Below, one piece after another: positions 1 to 5,637 of a DNA stretch of 5,637 nt (position 1 is the first letter of the stretch; each line of letters begins with the position of its first letter). Under the pieces are notes generated by a model. It ran no database searches and was not told where the DNA came from. It saw only the letters and a list, made by a program, of their open reading frames with translations. The DNA comes from an uncultured Prevotellaceae bacterium (lineage in GTDB: Bacteria > Bacteroidota > Bacteroidia > Bacteroidales > Bacteroidaceae), in the NCBI GenBank assembly GCA_947306845.1, contig CAMZHP010000232.1:1-5637 (forward strand), given 5' to 3'. Both the position numbers and the translations under genes were made by a program.

Positions 1-344
1 TCGAACAGGAACACCGAGCAGAAGCGGTGGATGTTGCCTACAAAGAGGTCAGCGATATCGACATTCTTTTCAAGAAGCTTAGTGATATTGGTGTCTTCCA
101 ATGCTTTTTTGATGCGCTGTCGCATTCCCCTTGCAGCCCTGTTTGTGAATGTCAGGCACAGCATATCCTTGATGTTTACCCCTGTAGCAAGTGCCCTGAC
201 GATTCGTTCTGCAAGGATGTCCGTCTTGCCGCATCCTGGTGGAGCCAGCACCAGGTGATGCCCTGCTGACAGATTGATGACTCTTTGTTGGGACTTGTCG
301 CGCTTAGGGAAAGCAGAAGATGTGGGTTTTGAAATGCCGTTCAT
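1..344 (-). CDS. UvrD/Rep/PcrA-type superfamily 1 helicase, N-terminal fragment (3' end outside window)
   Basis: ATP-dependent 3'-5' DNA translocase/helicase by family. Translating the minus strand from the ATG at 344 gives 114 codons, open to the left edge. Motifs occur in canonical order: a Q-motif region around residues 19-22 (SQQRVINL), Walker A at 34-41 (APPGCGKT), motif Ia at 64-68 (LTFTN, followed by RAARGMRQRI), and a motif Ib-like stretch at 102-109 (VGNIHRFC, matching the usual T-x-H-x-F/C pattern). Walker B and the C-terminal RecA lobe would lie outside the window, so activity and any fused nuclease domain cannot be judged. The ATG is chosen because it follows an A-rich leader and leaves about 18 residues before the Q motif, as is usual for UvrD-like proteins. 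It is the last gene seen in a same-strand series, 83 bases after the 179-residue gene. UvrD-like helicases serve in repair but also recur in defence cassettes; the neighbours favour the latter, by inference. Confidence 0.93.
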   Translation of the reverse strand, partial: MNGISKPTSSAFPKRDKSQQRVINLSAGHHLVLAPPGCGKTDILAERIVRALATGVNIKDMLCLTFTNRAARGMRQRIKKALEDTNITKLLEKNVDIADLFVGNIHRFCSVFLF

Positions 345-401
345 TGTTTTTTTCGGTTTTGGGGAAAGAGAACTACAATTCTACGGGTCAGCTATTTATA
401 C

Positions 402-417
402 AACGGACGAGCCCGTT
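402..417 (-). repeat. Short inverted repeat in the spacer before the helicase gene
   Basis: The 83-base spacer between the 179-residue gene and the helicase gene holds a 6-base-pair inverted repeat with a 4-base loop (AACGGG/TCCGTT on the minus strand, including one G-T wobble). No U-tract follows it on the transcribed strand, so it is not a good intrinsic terminator. It may be a leader hairpin or chance. The rest of the spacer has no clear promoter and ends in an A-rich run before the ATG. Confidence 0.2.
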
Positions 418-427
418 TGCCAATACA

Positions 428-967
428 TTACCCATTTGTTTCCATGATTGCATCATCCAGATAAATGGAAATGTTCTGTAATGTGGCCGTTATCTCCATG
501 ATAGTTTTGTATATCTCACTTTTTAGCTGTAGCAGATGGGAAGGAACTTTGCCAGCATCTCCAAAGGAGGATATTTCGTCATTTATCATTGTCATCATAT
601 CCGCCAGGTTCTTTTTGAAGCCAATAAGTGAAATCCTGTATTGTTTCAGGAATTTGGGTACCCCCTTTTGACTTATGTAATTCAATATTGCAACATAATC
701 CCCTGGGGCCAAACTTCTCTTGAAAAGGCGGCAATTACCATTTGTACTGGAACTCCTTTCGAAATCATATATGGCGATTTCAATGCCATCAACAAATGCC
801 TTATCGTGATTATTATCAATGATCACCCTGCCTTCAAAGAAGTAAAAGAGAATGTAAACTGAAAGGTCAGCAACCAAAGTCTTATTCTGAACTGCCTTGT
901 CAAATTCTTCTTGGTTGACTTCTGCCAAGACATACTTTTGGAGTATTTTTTTTATTATTTTTGTCAT
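428..967 (-). CDS. Uncharacterised 179-residue protein
   Basis: I do not recognise this family. The protein begins with a basic, lysine-rich helix (residues 1-12, MTKIIKKILQKY). A hydrophobic, aromatic-rich strand-like stretch follows at about 35-44 (LSVYILFYFF); it is too short and too closely flanked by acidic residues (D34, E45) to call a membrane helix. The middle (46-115) looks mixed alpha/beta. The last 60 residues (about 117-175) appear mainly helical and amphipathic, with regularly spaced Leu/Ile/Met, compatible with pairing to another helical protein such as the coiled-coil product encoded just upstream. No catalytic motif, signal peptide or DNA-binding motif is visible. The ATG at 967 follows an A/T-rich leader without a Shine-Dalgarno motif, and the gene starts 50 bases after the 457-residue gene ends. 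Its coding region looks A/T-richer than the 3' part of the Schlafen/WYL gene (38% GC in a hand-counted 60-base sample, 781-840). Coding status is well supported by length and composition; the function is unknown. Confidence 0.82.
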   Translation of the reverse strand: MTKIIKKILQKYVLAEVNQEEFDKAVQNKTLVADLSVYILFYFFEGRVIIDNNHDKAFVDGIEIAIYDFERSSSTNGNCRLFKRSLAPGDYVAILNYISQKGVPKFLKQYRISLIGFKKNLADMMTMINDEISSFGDAGKVPSHLLQLKSEIYKTIMEITATLQNISIYLDDAIMETNG

Positions 968-1017
968 GTTCTTAAATTATTATTATGCTACTATTTTTAT
1001 ATTCACATTCACAGAGA

Positions 1018-2391
1018 TCATGCTATCAGGTTTTTATCTGTCATGTAATCCCTGTGCTTTTCTATGGTCTTCAAATAGTATGAGAGTTTTTGGATGAAAC
1101 CCTTTATTTTGTCCCGTGAAGAGCACTTCTCCTCATATTTTTTATGCATCACCTCATATTTCACCTCATCGAATGAATCGTGGATTTTTTGCATAACTTT
1201 ATTGAACTGGCCGAAATCCGCTTCATCGCAGATGGACGAATTGCCAGCCAAGGCCTCTTCCTTCTCTCTCCTTTTTGATTCCATCCTCTCTTCATGGAGA
1301 TCTCTAAGTCTTGTGTAATCAGGAGTCAGCCTTTCAATATCTTGTTCCAGGCTTTCGAGCTCTACCTTCATCCTTGAAATCGTGCCTTGAAGTTCGCCGA
1401 TGATGGCCAAGTTGCAATTCATGATCCTCTGCATATAACTCACCACATCACTGAAAACGGGTACAAGTTTCAATAGTTGATCCAGGAAACCTAATGCGCC
1501 GGAGATTTTCTCACCCTTGAACAGGACAAGAAGATCGCCGATCAGGGTGATTTGAGTATTCGGATTATGCTTGCTGGTCACAATTCTGTATGTCTGGTCG
1601 GCGTTCAGGATGTCCTCCAGTCCAGATACCATTTTCTCCACCTCACCGATTATATAGTCATTGACAAACCGTTCAGGGTCCCTCGCAGCCAGATTGTAAA
1701 TGTCCGCTGTGAACATCAGGGTGTCCTTCCACTCCTCGTAACCATTTTTCACTAGATGCACTTTTGTGTACTCGATGATCTCTATCATATCAGCGTAGCG
1801 GTAGAGCACCCAGTCGGAATATGGGAGGATGGCAATGTCCTTATAAAATACCTGCGTGTAAAAATAGCTTGATCGACCGTATCCGAAATTTGTCAGATAG
1901 CACACCTTGACATCGTTGTCCAAGTGAAACATAGGGAATGACCACCCGCATCTCCTATGAGAGTATGCCAATACCGAGTGGTCGTCGTCGAGAATACCAT
2001 AATGATGAGTGACGGCGTAGGGAACCACACGATTTTTTATTGCCTCGTAAAAATCTTCTTTTAGGCAAAGCATAGTACCTGTTGGGTCTGCACTTGTACT
2101 TATTTTACTGCTGTATTCGTCATCCGTCATCAGGTTCATGTCCATGAACCTATCACTTTCCCAAGCAGCGTCAAGAGTCGAGCAGTAATCAATTGCTTTG
2201 GTGAGTACCTTTAGCGAAGTCCTTTGTATAAAACCCTGCAAATCGAGAAGAGAGGCCTTTGAATCCATATACAATCTCTCAAAACTCTCAAGATCATCCT
2301 GATAAGGGAATTCCACCTCAACAGTGTCGACCGCCATTGTGTCTGTCGCCTCCTCTTCCCGAAGGACATAAATTACTTTTTCCTCGTTCAT
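1018..2391 (-). CDS. Uncharacterised 457-residue protein with C-terminal coiled coil
   Basis: No family name can be given with confidence. An acidic N-terminal tail (1-40) is followed by a mixed region. Its most distinctive stretch is at about 166-200: the glycine/aromatic-rich FGYGRSSYFY at 169-178, then ILPYSDWVLYRYADM at 188-202, which has the look of a conserved family signature. Helical segments follow (about 203-330). A strong coiled coil spans about 335-385, very rich in Glu/Arg/Lys with hydrophobic heptad positions (MKVELESLEQDIERL at 341-355). A second charged helical segment ends the protein (about 395-450). There is no Walker motif, nuclease signature, signal peptide or membrane segment. 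The start at 2391 is preferred because the first 18 codons carry a good coding pattern; an in-frame ATG at 2337 (Met19), preceded by GAGGAGG 11 bases upstream, is an alternative. The gene lies between two other orphan genes. A structural or scaffold role in a complex with the neighbours is a guess from the coiled coil. Confidence 0.9.
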   Translation of the reverse strand: MNEEKVIYVLREEEATDTMAVDTVEVEFPYQDDLESFERLYMDSKASLLDLQGFIQRTSLKVLTKAIDYCSTLDAAWESDRFMDMNLMTDDEYSSKISTSADPTGTMLCLKEDFYEAIKNRVVPYAVTHHYGILDDDHSVLAYSHRRCGWSFPMFHLDNDVKVCYLTNFGYGRSSYFYTQVFYKDIAILPYSDWVLYRYADMIEIIEYTKVHLVKNGYEEWKDTLMFTADIYNLAARDPERFVNDYIIGEVEKMVSGLEDILNADQTYRIVTSKHNPNTQITLIGDLLVLFKGEKISGALGFLDQLLKLVPVFSDVVSYMQRIMNCNLAIIGELQGTISRMKVELESLEQDIERLTPDYTRLRDLHEERMESKRREKEEALAGNSSICDEADFGQFNKVMQKIHDSFDEVKYEVMHKKYEEKCSSRDKIKGFIQKLSYYLKTIEKHRDYMTDKNLIA

Positions 2392-2483
2392 AAGATATTC
2401 TGAATGTTAAGATATCGGGGTTTGGGATGTTTTGAAACCTGTCACCTGTAAAAAGGGAAATAGTACCGTTTGGATCAACGGCG
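2318..2483 (-). other. Coding-like +1 frame continuing past the stop of the 125-residue gene
   Basis: Directly after the TGA at 2486-2484, the +1 frame (skipping the T of the stop) stays open to a TGA at 2320-2318. Its first 31 codons read like real protein, for example DAVDPNGTISLFTGDRF then QNIPNPDILTFRIS. By hand count, 20 of the first 30 codons start with a purine and 21 of 30 end with a pyrimidine, the pattern expected of genuine coding DNA. After about 2391 the frame turns Gly/Arg/Cys/His-rich and looks like a shadow of the overlapping 457-residue gene. It may be the displaced C-terminus of the 125-residue protein (recent frameshift, sequencing error or programmed shift), or the remnant of a sequence once linked to the next gene. 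No independent start is convincing; the in-frame ATG at 2512 lies inside the preceding gene. Confidence 0.4.
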
Positions 2484-2861
2484 TCATACGAAGGTCGTGA
2501 CGTCCGCCACACCAGTGAAGTTTCCGTAGTCGTCTTTGTGCATGCTTATTCTCGCATGGAGGCTGTCAAAGAGCTGGATGATGCGAAGGGTGTTTGCGAG
2601 GATTGTGATACTGATATATTTCTTATAGGGCTTGCCCTTTTCATTCAGCAGGCCGATGGTATAGTCCGGATCGTGCCTGACATATTTATTCTGCTTCGCA
2701 GCTTGCACCAACCCGATGTACTTGCCGATGTTTTTATTGTTGAATTCACATTTTTCAGCCATAGCGCAAGCTGTGAGAATTATTTCAGAGGTAAGCATGA
2801 TGTTAGTCTCACCTTCGGAAATGGTTTGTTCGAGTGCTTTGAAACTTTGTACTTCTGTCAT
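2484..2861 (-). CDS. Uncharacterised 125-residue protein, possibly C-terminally truncated
   Basis: Family not recognised. The product is small and soluble-looking. Residues 1-60 are mostly helical (helices around 5-15, 21-37 and 41-57). A segment containing YVRHDPDYTIGLLNEKGKPYKKY (60-82) looks like a beta hairpin with basic residues, and another helix follows at about 84-106. The centre (KKYISITILANTLRIIQLF) is amphipathic. There is no enzyme motif, and no clear helix-turn-helix can be assigned by eye. The ATG at 2861 follows an A/T-rich leader and lies 51 bases after the stop of the Schlafen/WYL gene. The reading frame ends in GTA-TGA-C, and the +1 frame beyond it still looks coding for about 31 codons, so the functional protein may be about 155 residues or more. 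The small size and position next to larger components suggest an accessory subunit, but this is inference. Confidence 0.8.
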   Translation of the reverse strand: MTEVQSFKALEQTISEGETNIMLTSEIILTACAMAEKCEFNNKNIGKYIGLVQAAKQNKYVRHDPDYTIGLLNEKGKPYKKYISITILANTLRIIQLFDSLHARISMHKDDYGNFTGVADVTTFV

Positions 2862-2877
2862 AATGGGTATTTAGTTA

Positions 2878-2905
2878 ATACAATATATTGGACACCCTGT
2901 TGTAT
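2878..2905. repeat. Inverted repeat in the spacer upstream of the 125-residue gene
   Basis: ATACAA at 2878-2883 is repeated in inverted orientation as TTGTAT at 2900-2905, separated by 16 bases. It overlaps the perfect 10-base palindrome CAATATATTG at 2881-2890. The element lies in the 51-base spacer between the Schlafen/WYL gene and the 125-residue gene. A protein-binding operator or an RNA leader hairpin is possible, but in such A/T-rich sequence repeats this short arise easily by chance. Confidence 0.22.
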
Positions 2906-2912
2906 GCCGTTT

Positions 2913-5637
2913 CTATGTAAGATATTTTTTACTAAAATCTATCACATACTGCTTCAGTTCCGGTGCATCCAGGATCTTGATGCGATTGGCCAGTCCCATG
3001 TAGAACCGTCCGACGCCCTCCAGCTGAAAGACATCCGTATCGAAGTACCAAATATTGTCCTCTCCTTTGTGGGAGGTAAGATATTTCTTGGCCCGCGGGA
3101 ACTCCTCTATCAACAGGTTCTTTGCCATCAGGTCCAGCTGGAGGGAGACATGAATGGGTTTGTCGCCTGTCATGTGGAAGACATCCACTTCTATCTTGTC
3201 ATGTGAGGCAGGATACTTCCAAGGTTCGTCCTCTTTGATCTCCACATATCCAATCCTGTTGATGTTGAACACCCTCGTAGCGAATTTTCTCCTGTCGTAG
3301 CAGATGACCAGTCCATCCTCCGGCAGCACGTCATAGGCTTCCACGAAGCGGTCGGAGACCTTCCCGCTGTTCGACGAGGCATAGTTGTGCAGGATGACAC
3401 ATTTTTTCTGTGTCTGTGCATGTTGCAGAAGGGACAGTGCAGCCGCCTTGTCTTCATCAGTGAACACCTTGCGTGCCAGCAGTTCCTTACGCACCCTTTC
3501 CGGCATTTCCCTCGACTCCGCGTTCACTCTGAGGTAGGCCGTGTTGTCGAGCTCCACCACACGGTAGGGATGCGGTTCCACATGGATGGCCACCACCGTA
3601 TTTTCATAGAGCGGCTCGATACGCAGATAGGGCAGGGTGTCGATGCCGAAGTGTTTCTTCGCCGTGTCCTGCACGTAGCGCATATAGGAATCCATCGTCT
3701 GGAGCTTCAGGTATTTCATGTCGTTTTCTATTCCCACCACCGTTCCCTGGTCGTTCACTCCGAGATAGAGCGTGCCGCCCGTCGTGGAGTTGAGGAAGGC
3801 GCATACGCCCTTCAGCACGTTCAGGTTCTGTGCATATTCGTCCGGCTGCATATGGTTGTTGGAGGGATAGACCATCGAGGTCTTGAACTCCTGTGTGCCA
3901 CTCTCTATGCCGAGGTATATGCCGCCGTCTGCTTCGAGGTCGGCGTCGTTTTCCGTCTCGATGGAGAGGGTCTTGATGATTTCACGGTGTATCACGTTTA
4001 GCGTGGCCTCTGAGAGCGTTCCCTGCATGGCGTTGGCCGTCTGTACGAGTTGTGCAAGCCTGGACAACATGGGCAGTTTTTCCTTGAAAGCGTGTATGGT
4101 GTCCGACAGTTTTTCAGAATCCCCTTTCTTGCCATATTCCTTCAGGATGTCAATGACTGACAGACGGATGAGCGTCGGTGTGGCGTTGACATATTCATTG
4201 TCCGGCTTCAGTTGGATGGCACCCATGTCCTCTTTACGGACGAACTGCACGAGAGCGCGGAGATAGGTCCTGGCGAAGCGAATATATGACGAAGTCGTCG
4301 CGTCTCCCACCAGTTCTGCCATCACGTTAGCATTGGCCAATAAGCGAATGCGGTCAGAGGGTTTGAGCAGTGATTTCTGATGCTCGAACATCTGGATGGC
4401 GAGCAGCCGGAGGATGGTTGGGCTTAGTTCTCCCGTCTCCTCCTCCTCTTTCTTGTAGTCAGGTACCTCCGTGTGTGTCGCGAATTCGCGGATACAGTCA
4501 TGCCGGGCGGTTTTTTCATCGAAAGTCTCGTCAGTGCCTTCCTCTATTCTTGCATATATCTTTCCGTATTTGGCGTCCTTACCATAGTTTTTCACAGAGA
4601 GATAGGCAAAGTCGCCACGTCCGTATTTTCCTGTATTGGGAGTGGAGAATGCAACACCAAGTTCATTGATCCATCCGCAGAAGTCTGTACGTTCGTCAAT
4701 CAGTTTGCAGAGGAAAGAATTCTGTTCGTCGGCTGCTGCCTTGGTATCCTGAACAAAGAAATCTATCAGCTGGTCCTCGATGTTGAACACCCCTTTTACC
4801 GTATCCTTGATGGTGGCCTTCATACAGTCACCGGGATGGAAGTACTCATAGAGCGTACTTGTATAGTAATAGACGATACTGGGTTTCTCGAACTTGATGT
4901 AACCAATGATGGGTTTGTATGCCGGGTCGATGGTCGTGACATGCATCGTACCGCTGCGGTCGATGGAGTCAATCCTGATGATGGCTTCATCCCCATCGTA
5001 ATATTCTTTTAGTAAAACCTCTTGAGGTTTGTTCTTCACTTTCTTCTGAAGCGTGATGAACGCATTGGTGAACTCATCCATATCCACTGGGTTGTTTTCC
5101 AGACTTTGCTTCAGCTTTTCTGAAGAGGATGTCCGCAGTGCAACTCCAATCCCAGTGTCCAAGGAGTTTGCTCCGTTTTTGGCCAGTTTTTTTGACTCCG
5201 ACTGCGACTGACAGGTCAGTAGCAAGCCTGAGGATGTCAGCATGGCGGTACCGTATTTTGATAGCACCAACGGCTTGGTGATGGGGGATTCGAACTTCAC
5301 CAGGTTGCTGGAGTTGTAGGCAAATAGGTCAGACCCGATTTTGGGAAGGTCATTCCATACAAATCCCAGTGACGTGACTTTCTCATAGCGCAGCCGTTCG
5401 AAGGACGCTTTGATGATGTTGTCCGACCAATGGGGGTTCATGGCCCTTAGCTCTCCCATAAAAGCCAGATAGGCTGGGAGGGCAAGAGGATGGTCACCGT
5501 CGGTCAGAAGGTATGTGGCCAACAGGCTGACATGGAACTCCAGCGTCTTCCTGTCCTCCTCCTCTTGATAGAGTGGCCGCATGGATATCGTGGCCAGCAG
5601 GTCTTCCACACGCTGTCTCATCAGGTCGATGGTGATG
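2913..5637 (-). CDS. Schlafen-type AlbA_2 domain protein with C-terminal WYL/WCX-like module, probably partial at its 5' end
   Basis: Residues are numbered from the ATG at 5621. The frame stays open to the window edge and that ATG lacks the A/T-rich leader of the other genes, so the true start is probably outside the window. Residues 1-200 are unrecognised. About 205-362 is beta-rich, with repeated segments resembling OB/S1-type nucleic-acid-binding folds (GDEAIIRIDSIDRSG at 210-224; YFHPGDCMKATIKD at 260-273). About 399-555 is helical after an acidic linker (KKEEEE). About 571-706 is a Schlafen AlbA_2 domain: GIESGTQEFK at 571-580, CAFLNSTTGGTLYLGVND at 607-624 and AYLRVNAESREM at 695-706. 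About 739-900 matches a WYL plus WCX-like ending: DGLVICYDRRKFATRVFNINRI at 769-790, without the literal W-Y-L triplet, then a strand/helix tail ending near DAPELKQYVIDFSKKYL. AlbA_2 occurs in Schlafen RNases and in bacterial transcription regulators; WYL modules sense ligands or nucleic acid in many defence regulators. The protein could be an effector, a sensor or a regulator of the downstream genes. Confidence 0.9.
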   Translation of the reverse strand, partial: ITIDLMRQRVEDLLATISMRPLYQEEEDRKTLEFHVSLLATYLLTDGDHPLALPAYLAFMGELRAMNPHWSDNIIKASFERLRYEKVTSLGFVWNDLPKIGSDLFAYNSSNLVKFESPITKPLVLSKYGTAMLTSSGLLLTCQSQSESKKLAKNGANSLDTGIGVALRTSSSEKLKQSLENNPVDMDEFTNAFITLQKKVKNKPQEVLLKEYYDGDEAIIRIDSIDRSGTMHVTTIDPAYKPIIGYIKFEKPSIVYYYTSTLYEYFHPGDCMKATIKDTVKGVFNIEDQLIDFFVQDTKAAADEQNSFLCKLIDERTDFCGWINELGVAFSTPNTGKYGRGDFAYLSVKNYGKDAKYGKIYARIEEGTDETFDEKTARHDCIREFATHTEVPDYKKEEEETGELSPTILRLLAIQMFEHQKSLLKPSDRIRLLANANVMAELVGDATTSSYIRFARTYLRALVQFVRKEDMGAIQLKPDNEYVNATPTLIRLSVIDILKEYGKKGDSEKLSDTIHAFKEKLPMLSRLAQLVQTANAMQGTLSEATLNVIHREIIKTLSIETENDADLEADGGIYLGIESGTQEFKTSMVYPSNNHMQPDEYAQNLNVLKGVCAFLNSTTGGTLYLGVNDQGTVVGIENDMKYLKLQTMDSYMRYVQDTAKKHFGIDTLPYLRIEPLYENTVVAIHVEPHPYRVVELDNTAYLRVNAESREMPERVRKELLARKVFTDEDKAAALSLLQHAQTQKKCVILHNYASSNSGKVSDRFVEAYDVLPEDGLVICYDRRKFATRVFNINRIGYVEIKEDEPWKYPASHDKIEVDVFHMTGDKPIHVSLQLDLMAKNLLIEEFPRAKKYLTSHKGEDNIWYFDTDVFQLEGVGRFYMGLANRIKILDAPELKQYVIDFSKKYLT

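Noticed and set aside
31..50. Membrane helix in the 179-residue protein
   Set aside because: Coordinates are residue numbers. The hydrophobic run is only about 10 residues and is bounded by Asp and Glu, more like a buried strand.
27..269. Two overlapping plus-strand frames at the left edge
   Set aside because: They mirror the helicase gene, whose Walker A and other motifs on the minus strand are unambiguous.
402..417. Intrinsic terminator between the 179-residue gene and the helicase gene
   Set aside because: The inverted repeat is short, contains a wobble pair and is not followed by a U-tract in the direction of transcription.
2538..3206. 222-codon open frame on the plus strand
   Set aside because: It lies antisense to the 125-residue gene and the 3' end of the Schlafen/WYL gene, both of which have better coding character or recognisable domains. 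Its translation is Cys/His/Phe-rich and shows no domain.
3387..4001. 204-codon open frame on the plus strand
   Set aside because: It is antisense to the AlbA_2 domain. The His/Arg/Val-rich product is typical of an antisense shadow of a GC-richer gene.
4473..5012. 179-codon open frame on the plus strand
   Set aside because: It is antisense to the OB-like region of the large protein; no leader or recognisable motif.
1..5637. Gabija-type system, because of the UvrD-like helicase
   Set aside because: No OLD-family ATPase/TOPRIM nuclease gene is present in the window, and the other genes do not fit.
1..5637. CRISPR array, tRNA or rRNA, insertion sequence or integration site
   Set aside because: No regularly spaced repeats, tRNA-like cloverleaf, transposase or integrase frame, or long terminal repeats were seen on either strand.

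Overview
The window looks like a piece of a Bacteroidota genome (Bacteroides/Prevotella-like). This is inferred from moderate GC, A/T-rich leaders without Shine-Dalgarno motifs in front of the clear start codons (for example a run of A just before the ATG at 344), and the look of the proteins. No taxonomic marker gene is present. All convincing genes lie on the minus strand, so the region is read from right to left.

In transcription order: (1) 5637-2913, a very large protein, probably cut at its 5' end by the window edge. It has an unrecognised N-terminal part, a beta-rich OB/S1-like middle, a helical segment, a Schlafen-type AlbA_2 domain and a C-terminal WYL/WCX-like ligand-sensing module. 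(2) 2861-2484, a 125-residue protein of unknown function. (3) 2391-1018, a 457-residue protein of unknown family with a strong C-terminal coiled coil. (4) 967-428, a 179-residue protein of unknown function. (5) 344-1, the N-terminal 114 codons of a UvrD/Rep/PcrA-type superfamily 1 helicase, with the Q motif, Walker A and motifs Ia and Ib intact. It runs off the left edge. The spacers are 51, 92, 50 and 83 bases, none contains a convincing terminator, and the genes are probably co-transcribed.

Taken together, a Schlafen/AlbA_2-WYL protein, three small or medium orphan proteins and an SF1 helicase look like a multi-gene accessory cassette, most plausibly an anti-phage or anti-plasmid defence locus. 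It does not match any named system I can recall with confidence. The defence role is inferred from domain types and arrangement; nothing in the window proves it.

The oddest local feature is the 92-base spacer between the 125- and 457-residue genes. It reads like coding sequence in the +1 frame directly after the TGA of the 125-residue gene. This suggests a frameshifted longer gene, programmed +1 frameshifting, or a sequencing error. No RNA genes, CRISPR arrays, insertion sequences or attachment sites were seen.
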